Notes: generated by a model from the sequence alone, not told the origin. Counted from the stretch's first letter, positions 27,459 through 36,780 are shown. The stretch: DNA of 64,000 nucleotides from Bacteroidota bacterium (GCA_947470895.1 CANIVF010000007.1:1-64000), one strand, 5' to 3'. Program-made: numbers and translations.

Positions 27459-29063
27459 TCATTTTTGAGTAATAGATCCTTCAAATAAAAGCCAGGCTTC
27501 TGGGTCGAGAGCCAGATTGGTCGGAACATTTGCCACCGGAATCGTAATTTTTTGAGTTTTAGATGCTACCTGAATGGTTTTTACCTCCATTTTGCCATCA
27601 TTTTGGCCAAAGCCAATTTCTAATGAAAATTCAAAAAGACCACCTTTTTGTACTTGATTCAGTTCAATAATCACCGATTTGCTTTTGCTATCGTGATGCC
27701 AGTTGCCCAAAATTTTTGGGTGCCCGCCTTGATAAAGCCATTGCTTGAAAAACTGGTCCAGTTCTTTTCCCGAAACTTCTTCCATGATGCGCAACAGATC
27801 TCCAGTAAGGGCATTGCTATTTCTGTAGGTGGCATAATACTTCCGAATCCCTTTCCAGAAATTAAGATCACCCACCTCATGGCGCAGCATGTGCAATACC
27901 CAACCGGCTTTTTGATAGGTGTTTGTGCTCAGCACTTTTCCGATATCGACAATCGTGGTGTCAATGATTGGTGCCTGATTTTTTAGATAAAACTGAATCA
28001 CTTGCTCGCGATCAATCTTTTGTTCTTCCACCAACCGGTCTCGACCGTAGGTATTTTCTAAATATAAACTGGTGAAGTAGGTGGCAAAACCTTCACTGAG
28101 CCACACATGGTGCCAGTCGTTTTCAGTGGCGGAGTTTCCAAACCACTGATGTGCTTCTTCGTGCGCGATTAGAGTTTCCTGTTCTCCTTTGCCTGTTACA
28201 GAGTTTTCAAAATAAAAAATCGTGTTGGCATTCTCCAATCCGCCCCAGCGCGTTTTGGATTGCACATTGGCCAACTTTTTATATGCGTATGGCCCGATGT
28301 GATTGTGAAAGTAATCCAGCACTTTTACAGCCACCGCATAATCATAAAAACCTTCGGCTCTGTTTTGTGGATACACCCAGCTTTCAATTGAAATATCATT
28401 CACTTTGCCAACATACTGAACAGCAAAACGGGCGATGCCCGCCACCATCACTTTTACAGGAATGGGAACTTCTTCATGCCAACGCGTGAGTTTTCTTTTT
28501 GAATCAATCGGACTTTCTTCCACTTTAATTCCATTGGCCACCACTTCGTAATGCGGGGGTGCGATGATAATGAAATCAACGGCTGCTTTATCGCTTGGGT
28601 GATCGACCACCGGAAGCCATTGATGTCCGCGATCGGGCCAGTTGTCGCCAAAGAAACCACGGTCGCCAAATTTGTTCTTACCGATGATCAAACCGTCTTG
28701 CGGAATTCCTTTGTAGGTAATTTGAAAAGTAGCAACATCACCCGCTTTCGTGGATGTGGGGAGTGTAATCTTTAAACGATTGTTTTTATGGTTAACTAGT
28801 AAGCGCTTTCCTTCCCATAAAATGTCCTGCACTTCCATGCCTTTGCCGGAAGGATCTTTATTAACGAGATCAAGTTCGAATTCGGAAATTGAGTTTTTAA
28901 ACTGTATCAAGATTAATGCTTTTCCTGCAATTATATCGGTAGAGTCATTTACCTCCAATTGAAAAACATATTGCGTGATGTCAATGGCTGGATTTTTTGG
29001 GTACGGATCAGATGCCCAGGTTAGCCGACAGATAAAAAACAGAAAGATGAAAATCTTCTTCAT
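27459..29063 (-). CDS. Exported M1-family metallopeptidase (short form)
   Basis: The 534-residue protein has a signal peptide (MKKIFIFLFFICRLTWAS) and the gluzincin catalytic domain of M1 aminopeptidases: substrate loop WGGLENANTIFY (GAMEN equivalent), zinc motif HEEAH in LIAHEEAHQWFG, and the third ligand Glu in LSEGFATYF. At this length it lacks the large C-terminal helical domain of full M1 enzymes. It probably trims N-terminal residues from peptides in the periplasm. It is divergent from the phospholipase-like gene, with 30 bp between starts. Confidence 0.92.
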   Translation of the reverse strand: MKKIFIFLFFICRLTWASDPYPKNPAIDITQYVFQLEVNDSTDIIAGKALILIQFKNSISEFELDLVNKDPSGKGMEVQDILWEGKRLLVNHKNNRLKITLPTSTKAGDVATFQITYKGIPQDGLIIGKNKFGDRGFFGDNWPDRGHQWLPVVDHPSDKAAVDFIIIAPPHYEVVANGIKVEESPIDSKRKLTRWHEEVPIPVKVMVAGIARFAVQYVGKVNDISIESWVYPQNRAEGFYDYAVAVKVLDYFHNHIGPYAYKKLANVQSKTRWGGLENANTIFYFENSVTGKGEQETLIAHEEAHQWFGNSATENDWHHVWLSEGFATYFTSLYLENTYGRDRLVEEQKIDREQVIQFYLKNQAPIIDTTIVDIGKVLSTNTYQKAGWVLHMLRHEVGDLNFWKGIRKYYATYRNSNALTGDLLRIMEEVSGKELDQFFKQWLYQGGHPKILGNWHHDSKSKSVIIELNQVQKGGLFEFSLEIGFGQNDGKMEVKTIQVASKTQKITIPVANVPTNLALDPEAWLLFEGSITQK

Positions 29064-29093
29064 GATGCTTAACTTTATCGGAAAGGTAAACTT

Positions 29094-30053
29094 GTGACTC
29101 GATTTCTTCTAATTGTTTTGGTAGGAGTGGTCATGCTGTGCAGCAGTTGGGGATTCTTTGCTCATAAGAAGATCAACCAGCTTGCCGTTTTTACTTTGCC
29201 TCCGGCCATGTCAGGATTTTATAAAAAGAACATAGAATACATCACCGAGTCTGCAGTAAATCCTGATCGAAGAAGATACACCATACCTGAAGAAGCCCCG
29301 AGGCATTATATTGACCTGGATGATTACGGAGATAGTGTGCTCTATAAACTTCCCCGCTATTGGTCTGATGCTGTAAAGCAATTTGGAGAAGATTCGCTTC
29401 TTGCTCATGGGATTGTGCCTTGGCATATTTACCGTGTTTATAAGCAACTGAAAGATGCATTCTTGTTAAAAGATCCGGATCGTATTTTAAAAACATCAGC
29501 AGAACTGGGTCATTACATTGCCGATGCTCATGTGCCTCTTCATACGACAAAAAATTATGACGGACAGCTTACTGATCAAATTGGCATTCATGGTTTTTGG
29601 GAATCGCGTTTGCCTGAATTGTATTTTGATCAGTATAATTTTTTTGTTGGCAAAGCATCACACCTTTCTAATGTGCAATTGGCCGCCTGGCAGGTGGTGA
29701 TGAGATCGAACCATGCAGTTGATTCTGTACTTCAATTTGAAAAGCTTCTCTTTCAGGAAAGCGGATCAGGAAAGTTTAATTTTGAAACAAAGGGAAAGCA
29801 AACCATAAAAGTAGTTTCAGAAGAATATTCAGCCCTCTATCACGCTATGCTTTCGGGCATGGTGGAACGGCAGTTTCGTGCCAGCGTGAAAATGACTGGA
29901 GACGTTTGGTACACCGCCTGGGTTGATGCCGGCCAGCCCGACTTGAGGTCACTTATTAATTATAAACCTACGGAGGAGGAATTGGAAAAGAGGAAACAAG
30001 AACTGATCCTATGGATGGAGCGAATACTAAAATCGCGCGAGCATGAACATTGA
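29094..30053 (+). CDS. Secreted zinc-dependent phospholipase C/S1-P1 nuclease-like protein
   Basis: The 319-residue protein has a signal peptide ending before WGFFAHKKINQLAV, so Trp becomes the mature N terminus, as needed for zinc binding in this fold. Further zinc-ligand candidates are PRHYIDLDDYGD, HGIVPWHIY and GHYIADAHVPLHT, the last being the most diagnostic. The start is a GTG; no in-frame ATG gives the signal peptide. The fold is shared by phospholipase C and S1/P1 nucleases, so the substrate (phospholipid or nucleic acid) is not settled. Confidence 0.8.
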   Translation: MTRFLLIVLVGVVMLCSSWGFFAHKKINQLAVFTLPPAMSGFYKKNIEYITESAVNPDRRRYTIPEEAPRHYIDLDDYGDSVLYKLPRYWSDAVKQFGEDSLLAHGIVPWHIYRVYKQLKDAFLLKDPDRILKTSAELGHYIADAHVPLHTTKNYDGQLTDQIGIHGFWESRLPELYFDQYNFFVGKASHLSNVQLAAWQVVMRSNHAVDSVLQFEKLLFQESGSGKFNFETKGKQTIKVVSEEYSALYHAMLSGMVERQFRASVKMTGDVWYTAWVDAGQPDLRSLINYKPTEEELEKRKQELILWMERILKSREHEH

Positions 30054-30090
30054 CTGGTTCTTTATTTTTGAAATTCAATTAATTTTCGAA

Positions 30091-31410
30091 ATGAGATATT
30101 TTTTGTTTTCAGATGCTTTATTTTTTTGGTCGAGCTCATCCGATGCTCAGTTTAACAATGGATTTCCGTTTGGGAAAATTACCTAGGAGTTAGATTTGAA
30201 GTCCTGTGCCAAGGATACCAGCGCTCATGCAGTTGTGTTAAGTGAATTTGGTGAGGCTTAAATTGACAGCGAAGGTGAAAATAATTTTTTGTTGGAATAC
30301 CATGTTAAAATCAAGATACTAAGTAAACAGGGCCTTGATCAGGCAAACTTTATAATACCTCTACGTAAGAATGAAAATGGCGTTGAAAAAATCCGATTAG
30401 TGGAAGCAGTAGCCTATAATCAGGTTGATAATAGGATAAAGGAAACCCTGTTGAAATAAGGCCAGGTTTTACAACCACTGTAAATCAATATCGGGATGAA
30501 TCCAGGTTCACATTGTAAGAAGTAGTGGGAGGTAGTGGGAGGTAGTGTGATTGAGATTAAGTATATTCTTGAGTCTCCTTTCATATTCAACTTCTGGCCA
30601 TGGAAGTTTCAATCCTATATTCCAAAAGTTAAAAGTGAATTTTGGGCACGTATTCCAGCCAACAACTGAGCCTCTATTGCCATTTGGAGTTTTACCAAAG
30701 CGCTGCCTCAACTGAAAAGGAAGATCAATTGGTGAAAGCGAAGAGGAGAGTACATGGGTGGACATTATTCCAAGAGAAAAGCAAAAACAAGTAATTGCAC
30801 TAAATCTTCGATTAAATGGTGAAAAATTTATAGGGGGTATGACGGTAAGCTCATTTGGTTATGAGGCATTTGAAAAACGAAGTGCAATTAAATCAAAAGG
30901 AACTAAAGAAAAACTTAACAGAAATTCAGAAGATTTCACAATCCTTCAATACGAGATTGATAACCAACTCGATTTAACAAAACCACTAATTGAAAAATTT
31001 CAGGTAGAGTCTTCGCTGGATATCGCTGATCCAAATACGTTATATCTTAATCCATGCTTTGTTGGGCGTTATAAAAAAATCCTTTTACCACCACAGAGAG
31101 GCTTTATCCGGTCGATTTTGGTGCCCCGCTTGAAAGGACGTTTCTATTAAAACTTGCTTATCCGTATAGATACTCCGTTGACGATATGCCCAAAGGCACA
31201 GCTTCCACATTGCCCGGAAAAGAAGGTAAATATTTATTTAATGTATCGAGTGTTTCAAATAAGATTTCAATGACGAGTATCATTAGCCTTTCCAAGCTAG
31301 TCTATTCACCTGTAGAGTATCATAATTTGAAAGAGTTTTTTAATCGTATTGTGGCCACACACCAGTCGCAAATAGTATTTAAAAAAGCCGTAGTACTTAG
31401 CGCGCTTTAA
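30091..31410 (+). pseudogene. Decayed DUF3857-transglutaminase protein
   Basis: Pieces of a DUF3857/transglutaminase-like protein can be read across three frames. The DUF3857 part is FLLEYHVKIKILSKQGLD, then SVIEIKYILESPFIF. The C-terminal part is VDFGAPLERTFLLKLAYPY, YLFNVSSVSNKISMTS and LKEFFNRIVATH. The first stop is TAG at 30184, followed by several more stops and frameshifts. The locus is about 1.3 kb against nearly 2 kb for intact relatives as I know the family, and the transglutaminase catalytic core is missing, so an internal deletion is likely. The 130-codon ORF at 30758-31150 is a fragment, not a gene. Confidence 0.8.
30521..30550 (+). repeat. Three copies of a 10-bp unit inside the DUF3857 pseudogene
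   Basis: The unit GGTAGTGGGA is present three times with minor changes (AGTAGTGGGA, GGTAGTGGGA, GGTAGTGTGA). It lies just before the conserved SVIEIKY block. Two extra copies add 20 bp, which shifts the frame, so slippage here probably contributed to inactivation. Confidence 0.7.
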
Positions 31411-31617
31411 AAATTGGCTTTTTCGTGTTGATTCATCACCTTTGTAAGTACAAGTGCATTTTTTAATTTTTTTAAAGAGATTTTTTAAACTTTTCTTGTA
31501 GAGGGTTTTCATTTGCCTCCTTAATCGTTTGACTAGCGTAGTATTTGTTAATCTGTTCTTATTTGGTTGTGCCATTTTTTAATCAGGTCTATTTTTACCC
31601 CTTGTAGAATCGAAATT

Positions 31618-32214
31618 ATGAGAACTATCTTTCTATTAATCATTGTCAGTTGCTCTTTCGCTTATGCTCAGCCTGTACAAAAGTCGGTTGAAGATAAAAA
31701 TCTTAGTTTATCTCAACGTTTTCAGGAAATGAAGGCCGCAGCTCAAACCTTCAAGGATTATAAAGTAATCAAGGAGTCAACTCTCGATAAAGTTTGGAGC
31801 ATAACTAATGATTCAATTAACATGAAGGAGCATCAACTTAAAGAGGCAAAAAGTGAAATAATTACGCTGCGGGGAGAATTGGAAACTAACCGCAATTCGA
31901 TTAAAGTGCAGCAAGCCTATATACAAGATTTTGTTTACGACAGCACACACATCACGGTATTAGGAATTCCATTTTCTAAAGCCTTTTTTATTCTACTTAC
32001 TGCCGTAGTAATCGGAGGCCTTTCGTTCGTGATCAGTATTTACTTTGCACGTGTGAAAGTGCTGAATAGGCTCGTAAAGGAAAAGGCGCTTATCGCAGAT
32101 TCCATCTCGCACGAACTTGAGGATTTCAAAAAGAAGGCGATGGAAAAACAGACAAAACTATCGCGCGAACTTCAGAACGAGCGTAACAAATGGCAGGACT
32201 ATCGTAAAATCTGA
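31618..32214 (+). CDS. Exported coiled-coil protein with one transmembrane helix
   Basis: The 198-residue protein starts at ATG 31618 with a signal peptide (IFLLIIVSCSFAYAQ); the longer frame to 31567 is not supported. A charged helical region (about residues 30-105) leads to a single membrane helix (about 119-143, AFFILLTAVVIGGLSFVI). A basic C-terminal coiled coil follows. Similar proteins in Bacteroidota are often labelled tRNA methyltransferase by mistake; no methyltransferase motif is present. Its stop is 2 bp from that of the convergent NTF2-like gene. Confidence 0.7.
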   Translation: MRTIFLLIIVSCSFAYAQPVQKSVEDKNLSLSQRFQEMKAAAQTFKDYKVIKESTLDKVWSITNDSINMKEHQLKEAKSEIITLRGELETNRNSIKVQQAYIQDFVYDSTHITVLGIPFSKAFFILLTAVVIGGLSFVISIYFARVKVLNRLVKEKALIADSISHELEDFKKKAMEKQTKLSRELQNERNKWQDYRKI

Positions 32215-32216
32215 TT

Positions 32217-32642
32217 TTAGATTTTGCTGGCGTGGCGACTCACCAACTTCCACTGCTTTTTTACTTTCACATACATTTCAGTGTAAAGCAAATTGATATT
32301 AAATTCTGATTTGTCGGGCATCAATCCTTTGAATGTACCTTTGCCAATAACGACTGCACTTTTATCATACTGTAAAACGGAAGATTCCTGCACTGATATT
32401 GACGTGTAATTAAGCTTTCCAGACTTCATATCTTCAAACATTTCCTTTTTTGATTGCGTCCAACCATTGGAGTGAATGAAATTCATGGTTTCATGTGTTA
32501 CCCAATTTAGTGAGTCGTAGTTTTTTGCTGTCATCCATACAAACTTTCTTTTGTGAAGTTGATTCACTTTGTCGGCATCCGGATTCTGACTGAAGGCTTG
32601 CCCGGCAGCCATCAGTAAAACGATTAGGATAAGTTTCTTCAT
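32217..32642 (-). CDS. Secreted NTF2/SnoaL-like (DUF4440-type) protein
   Basis: The 141-residue protein has a signal peptide (LILIVLLMAAGQAFSQ). It has a cone-shaped NTF2-like fold predicted from its helix-then-sheet pattern: NQLHKRKFVWMTAKNYDSL at the front and VVIGKGTFKG, YTEMYVKVKKQWKLVSRHAS at the back. The family has no common activity; many members bind small ligands. It lies 6 bp after the GH16 gene on the same strand and may be its operon partner. Confidence 0.75.
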   Translation of the reverse strand: MKKLILIVLLMAAGQAFSQNPDADKVNQLHKRKFVWMTAKNYDSLNWVTHETMNFIHSNGWTQSKKEMFEDMKSGKLNYTSISVQESSVLQYDKSAVVIGKGTFKGLMPDKSEFNINLLYTEMYVKVKKQWKLVSRHASKI

Positions 32643-32648
32643 AGTTCG

Positions 32649-33437
32649 TTATTGATAGACCCGTACATAATCTACTTCCATACGCTGTGGCCAGATCGAT
32701 TCATCAATACCTTCTTTGCCTCCCCAGTTTCCGCCTACGGCAATGTTCATGATGAGGTGAAAGCGCTGATCGAATGGCCATCCTTTAAAGTCTTCGTGGG
32801 GATCGCGCGTGACGGTATGATAGAGTTTATCATCTACGAAAAAATCCATCTTATCCTTCGACCAATCAATAGCATATACATGAAAGACATCCATTGCATC
32901 CGCAATTGTGATCTTGCCTTCCTTTTGTGTTCCCTTTCCATGATTATAAGATTCAGTATGAATTGTACCGTGGATCACGCTTGGATCATACCCTACATGT
33001 TCCATAATATCAATCTCACCACTAGCTGGCCAGCCGCCATATTTCCAATCGGTGGCAAGCATCCAGATCGCAGGCCATGTACCTTTTCCTTTCGGGAGTT
33101 TTGCTTTTACTTCAATGCGCCCGTAAAGCCAATCGCCTTTGAATTTGCTCACAATGCGTGTGGAGGTGTATGCCTTCCCGCCAAGGGAATCATGACGTGC
33201 TTCAATGACTAGATTACCATTTTCAACTCGCACGTTTTTGGAATCTTTGGTATAGTATTGATCTTCGTTGTTTCCCCAGCCACAAACGTTAGGACAGCCG
33301 TCTCCCTGATCGTAATTCCATTTTACCGAGTCTGGTACACCGGCATAATTAAATTCATCAGACCAAACTGGTTTTTTATCAATGCAACTTGTGGTGAGTA
33401 TGATTACGATCGAGGAAAGAAGGTGGAGATTCTTCAT
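32649..33437 (-). CDS. GH16 family beta-glucanase (laminarinase-like) lipoprotein
   Basis: From ATG 33437 the product has 262 residues and begins with a lipoprotein signal (VIILTTSCIDKK). The frame opens earlier (33530), but that extension has no signal. The catalytic GH16 motif E-x-D-x-x-E is intact in GEIDIMEHVG. Other family blocks are WSDEFNYAG, GKGTWPAIWMLATDW, FHVYAIDWSKDKMDFFVD and FHLIMNIAVGGNWGG. GH16 enzymes cut beta-1,3 or beta-1,3-1,4 glucans and some galactans; the WPAIWML block favours laminarin or lichenin. It probably acts on the cell surface. Confidence 0.93.
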   Translation of the reverse strand: MKNLHLLSSIVIILTTSCIDKKPVWSDEFNYAGVPDSVKWNYDQGDGCPNVCGWGNNEDQYYTKDSKNVRVENGNLVIEARHDSLGGKAYTSTRIVSKFKGDWLYGRIEVKAKLPKGKGTWPAIWMLATDWKYGGWPASGEIDIMEHVGYDPSVIHGTIHTESYNHGKGTQKEGKITIADAMDVFHVYAIDWSKDKMDFFVDDKLYHTVTRDPHEDFKGWPFDQRFHLIMNIAVGGNWGGKEGIDESIWPQRMEVDYVRVYQ

Positions 33438-33514
33438 GTAATTTTTTTTGGATAAAATTAGAATATTTCTTGTACCCTTTTTAAGTACCTTCAGTTTTCC
33501 TGTGTGATTAATCG

Positions 33515-34058
33515 ATGAATTTGGAAGCACTTTCCGATAATAGCTTAATGTTGAAGGTCAAAGAAGGTGACCTGGACAAGATGAGTCTGCTTTTTGAACT
33601 TTATAAAAGACCGTTGAACGGATTCTTTTATGGACTAACCAAGAAGTAGGAGCTCAGCGAAGATCTCGTGCAGAACACCTTCCTCCGCATTTTGAATTAC
33701 CGTCATCTCTTCCGGGGAGATGGCGACTTTAAGGCGTGGATGTTTCATATCGCGCGTAATGTGAATAATGACCATCACAGGAAAAATACAATCAAGGCAA
33801 CGGAAGAACTTGAAGACTGGCAGGAGCGCATCGCTCATCATGAAAATCGCGCTACCAAGATGCAATAAATCGAAGAACATCAATTGTTATCCATGGCCAT
33901 GGACCAATTGTCCGAGGATAAACGCGAGGTGTTGCTGCTCAGCAAGTATCAGGAAAAGAAGTACAGCGAGATCGGTGAAGTGCTGTGCTGCACCGAAGGA
34001 GCAGTGAAAGTAAAAGTCTTTCGTGCTCTGCAGGAGTTGAAAGTGATTTACAAAATGC
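33515..34058 (+). pseudogene. ECF sigma factor pseudogene (two in-frame stops)
   Basis: A single frame from ATG 33515 encodes a sigma-70 family ECF factor: region 2 in EDLVQNTFLRILNYRHLF and FKAWMFHIARNVNNDH, region 4 in LSEDKREVLLLSKYQEKKY and EIGEVLCCTEGAVKVKV. It is interrupted by TAG at 33647 and TAA at 33866, without frameshift. The frame ends abruptly at LKVIYKM, where the downstream gene's tail begins. It would have directed transcription of an envelope or stress regulon with an anti-sigma partner that is now gone. Confidence 0.85.
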
Positions 34059-34332
34059 TGTGCCGATGTCATACTCGACCTATAATGGCGACATTGATAT
34101 TACTTTCCCTGCAAATTTGAAGGCCACCTTTAAAATGAAAACGGAGCAAGGGGAAATCCTCAGTGGCTTTGATATGAAGATGCTCGAGAGTGGTCCAGTA
34201 CAAAAAAAGGACACCAAGTCAGGCACTTATAAAGTGGTGATTGACGAGTGGGTGAAAGGAGAAGTAAATGGTGGTGGTCCTGAAATCTACATGAAGAATT
34301 ATAACGGGGATGTGATTATAAGAAAGAAATAG
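34059..34332 (+). pseudogene. C-terminal remnant of a DUF4097-like beta-helix protein
   Basis: After a junction near 34058 the sequence reads, in another frame, VPMSYSTYNGDIDITFP, QGEILSGFDM and a terminal GGGPEIYMKNYNGDVIIR. This is the C-terminal third of the DUF4097-type proteins that commonly follow such sigma and anti-sigma genes. The N-terminal signal, the first repeats and the whole anti-sigma gene are missing, which points to one deletion joining the sigma gene to this tail. A terminator follows. Confidence 0.7.
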
Positions 34333-34357
34333 TTTTATCCTTTGATTCTATGAATAT

Positions 34358-34388
34358 AAGCTGGTGTGCACCGGCTTTTATTTTTTTT
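34358..34388 (+). terminator. Intrinsic terminator after the sigma/DUF4097 remnants
   Basis: A stem of AAGCTGGT and ACCGGCTT around a GTGC loop is followed by TTTTATTTTTTTT on the plus strand. The T-run overlaps the last codons of the convergent 3D-domain gene. Confidence 0.75.
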
Positions 34389-35064
34389 GAGCCATGAGGA
34401 ACGCATCGAAAGTTCCCTTTGGGGTAGAGGTAATGAAGGTAAACGGATTATGAACGGCAGTTCCAATAAAAACATCAATATGATTTCCAATGATTTTGCT
34501 ACCTGTATCACCCGCAAAGAAAAGGCCATCGTGTTTTATAGTTTCTCCTTGCGCATTAACATACTCAACTCCTTTGGCAGCAGGAATATAAACCACTGAC
34601 CCATACGGAATAACGGAGCTATCGACAGCAATTGTTTTAAAGGGGATTAAATCATAATTCTTTACTCCTTCACCATAGCCGCTACTGATTTCCCATAGTA
34701 TTTTTCCCGTTTTGCTATAGTTATCGTAGTCTTTATACTGCGTGCATAAACGACAATCATATTGTGATTTTTTTGATCGTCCTGCATAGTTGAGCACGTA
34801 GTTTTTATTTTCTTTTTTGACGATCACTGTTCCTTCAATAGCTGCGGTGCACCAACCGCACGAGTCTAGTTTTAAACCCAATTTATGTTCTTGTTCATCT
34901 AACAGATCGATACCCTGTTCTGCATGATTTAAAACAGGTACGTAATAGTACGTGGCCCAAAGAGTCATCTTAATGGCGTTCGTTGGTATATTCTCAAGCG
35001 TATCTGGTTGGCCATCAGCTTCCTGAAGAGTAAGTAGTAAGAATACAAAAAGATATAATTTCAT
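34378..35064 (-). CDS. Secreted 3D-domain protein
   Basis: The 228-residue protein has a signal peptide and a C-terminal 3D domain, a double-psi beta barrel also found in MltA-type murein enzymes. The aspartates are visible in HDGLFFAGDTGSKIIGNHID. The preceding SVIPYGSVVYIPAA block is also typical. Two Cys pairs earlier (CGWC and CRLC) may bind metal or form disulfides. A role in cell-wall glycan binding or cleavage is likely but unproven. It is the last gene of the long arginine-headed transcription unit, 21 bp after the DUF2214 gene. Confidence 0.82.
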   Translation of the reverse strand: MKLYLFVFLLLTLQEADGQPDTLENIPTNAIKMTLWATYYYVPVLNHAEQGIDLLDEQEHKLGLKLDSCGWCTAAIEGTVIVKKENKNYVLNYAGRSKKSQYDCRLCTQYKDYDNYSKTGKILWEISSGYGEGVKNYDLIPFKTIAVDSSVIPYGSVVYIPAAKGVEYVNAQGETIKHDGLFFAGDTGSKIIGNHIDVFIGTAVHNPFTFITSTPKGTFDAFLMAQKK

Positions 35065-35085
35065 GTATTAAATCTCTCTTTGTTC

Positions 35086-35538
35086 TCAATCAGTTATGGA
35101 AAGACCAATTCCCTTTGCCATAAGTCCAGCCAGTATCGGAATGAAAAAAATGAGTAAGAGCTCCCCTCGCAACATCCAAAAAATCATTTTCGGTATTTTT
35201 ATAGATTCATCGGGTTGGCCTTTTCGGTTCTTAATAAAAAATACCGTAGGGTAGATGGACAATAAGCCAACGATGATGTATAGTGATATTTTAGTATGAA
35301 AGATCCAGTTTTTAGTATAGAACGCTGCCGGCTTGCCAATAGATGCTAGCCACAACGTAAGTCCTGCGGCTAGTAGCGTAACGGCAGCTAATCCATATAT
35401 AGCATCAATTCGGGCAATACGACTTAACTCGGCCCTGGTCATTTCATTTTTTAGCTGGAGATGTTCAGAAACTAATGTTCCAACAATGGTAAAAATGCTG
35501 ATGAAGTGAACGTAGCGAAGAATGATTTCTAATGACAT
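35086..35538 (-). CDS. DUF2214 family inner-membrane protein
   Basis: The 150-residue protein has four predicted transmembrane helices: about residues 7-25, 47-67, 83-102 and 121-142. Opening RYVHFISIFTIVGTLVSEH and the third helix region IFHTKISLYIIVGLLSIYP fit the DUF2214 family. His residues in helices 1 and 3 could bind a cofactor such as heme, but this is speculation. The gene lies 6 bp downstream of the M48 protease gene. Confidence 0.75.
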   Translation of the reverse strand: MSLEIILRYVHFISIFTIVGTLVSEHLQLKNEMTRAELSRIARIDAIYGLAAVTLLAAGLTLWLASIGKPAAFYTKNWIFHTKISLYIIVGLLSIYPTVFFIKNRKGQPDESIKIPKMIFWMLRGELLLIFFIPILAGLMAKGIGLSITD

Positions 35539-35544
35539 GTTGAT

Positions 35545-36774
35545 CTACTTAAGTGCATTTAATCTTTTCAATAAAGGTGGATGTGAATAATGAAAGAATA
35601 CATAAGCTGGATGAGGATACAAATTGCTGAGCGAATCCACAGATAATCTTTTCAATGCATTGGATAATGCATTTCCATTAAATGTTTCTTTCGCATATGC
35701 ATCGGCTTCAAATTCATTTTTGCGACTGAGCATGCTCATAAACAAACCAGTAATAGCTGAGATAGGAGAGAAGAGAATAGTAAAGGCAATTAAATTGAGA
35801 TGAATGGCTTGTTGACTTCCTCCCAGGGCAATCGATAAGTTTTCATGGAAGACCATTTTGGATAGAATAAACAACAAGATGAAAATCTGCATGATGGAGA
35901 TAAGATAACTCCAGATAATATGTTTCTTTTTAAAGTGCCCAACTTCATGAGCCAACACGGCTACTAATTCTTCTGTCGCATGATTGGTGATAAGTGTGTC
36001 GTATAGCACAATTTTTTTCTTTTTTCCGATGCCGGAAAAGAATGCATTGGCTTTTGCTGATCGTTTGGATCCATCCATGACAAACACATTGTCCAGTGGA
36101 AAATTTACTTTTTGGGCAAATGTCTCAATGGCGGTTTTCAATTCGCCATCTGCTAAAGGAGTAAGTTTATTGAACAAAGGCAAGATCAATGAAGCATAGA
36201 ACATGCTCATACAGAACGTAAAGGCGGCCGATAATAATGCGAACCAAATCCAGAAATTTGGCCCAATAGAATTGATGAGATAAATTAACACAGAGAGCAA
36301 TGCGCTTCCAACCAAAGCACCCAATAAATAGCCTTTGAGTTTATCAGCAATAAAAGTTTTAACCGTAGTTTTATTGAAACCATACTTTTCCTCAATCACG
36401 AAAGTACCATACCATTGAAAAGGTATAGTGAGAATATCAGATGTAATAATAATAGAGCCAAAGAAAATGAGAGCCAGGATGATCTCATTCGTAAAGAATG
36501 GTCGTAATACACTGTCCACCCAACCGAAGCCTCCAAACACGAGCATGCCCAAGGAAAGAAGAAAACTAAATGCAGCTATGATAAAGGAAAAATGAGTTTG
36601 ATCCTTTTGATAATCGAGCGACTTTTGATATTTCTCTTTATTATAAAATCCTTCTACCACGATAGGAATATCCTTGCGTTGGGCCTTTAGGTTCAGATAA
36701 TCCAATAACTGATCGAACAAGTAGATGACAACGGAAATACACAGTATTACCGATAAAATGGTTTCAGGCTTCAT
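35545..36774 (-). CDS. M48 family CAAX-type endopeptidase (Ste24-like)
   Basis: The 409-residue protein has about seven membrane helices and the Ste24 layout. The N-terminal Peptidase_M48_N domain shows QWYGTFVIEEKYGFNKTT, the active site is HEVGH in VAVLAHEVGHFKKKH, and the third zinc ligand Glu is in SRKNEFEADAYAKE. A C-terminal YPHPAYVFFHYSHPPLLKR block is also typical. It is an intramembrane zinc protease probably involved in membrane-protein quality control; bacteria lack prenylated CAAX substrates. It is 6 bp downstream of argH. Confidence 0.93.
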   Translation of the reverse strand: MKPETILSVILCISVVIYLFDQLLDYLNLKAQRKDIPIVVEGFYNKEKYQKSLDYQKDQTHFSFIIAAFSFLLSLGMLVFGGFGWVDSVLRPFFTNEIILALIFFGSIIITSDILTIPFQWYGTFVIEEKYGFNKTTVKTFIADKLKGYLLGALVGSALLSVLIYLINSIGPNFWIWFALLSAAFTFCMSMFYASLILPLFNKLTPLADGELKTAIETFAQKVNFPLDNVFVMDGSKRSAKANAFFSGIGKKKKIVLYDTLITNHATEELVAVLAHEVGHFKKKHIIWSYLISIMQIFILLFILSKMVFHENLSIALGGSQQAIHLNLIAFTILFSPISAITGLFMSMLSRKNEFEADAYAKETFNGNALSNALKRLSVDSLSNLYPHPAYVFFHYSHPPLLKRLNALK

Positions 36775-36780
36775 AAGTAA

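Noticed and set aside
31306..31575. An 89-codon minus-strand open frame rich in Lys and Arg
   Set aside because: It overlaps the C terminus of the DUF3857 pseudogene antisense, has no family features, and its composition is explained by A-rich sequence.
32652..33212. A 186-codon plus-strand frame
   Set aside because: It is antisense to the intact GH16 gene and has no signal or domain.
8864..33868. UAG recoding as an amino acid, suggested by several in-frame TAG codons
   Set aside because: Intact genes such as dgoK (55178-55180) and argG (43846) end in TAG, other breaks are TAA, TGA or frameshifts, and the YheT copy has also lost its catalytic Ser.
33668..33868. A small ORF as an independent gene
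   Set aside because: It is region 2 of the broken sigma factor, between two in-frame stops.
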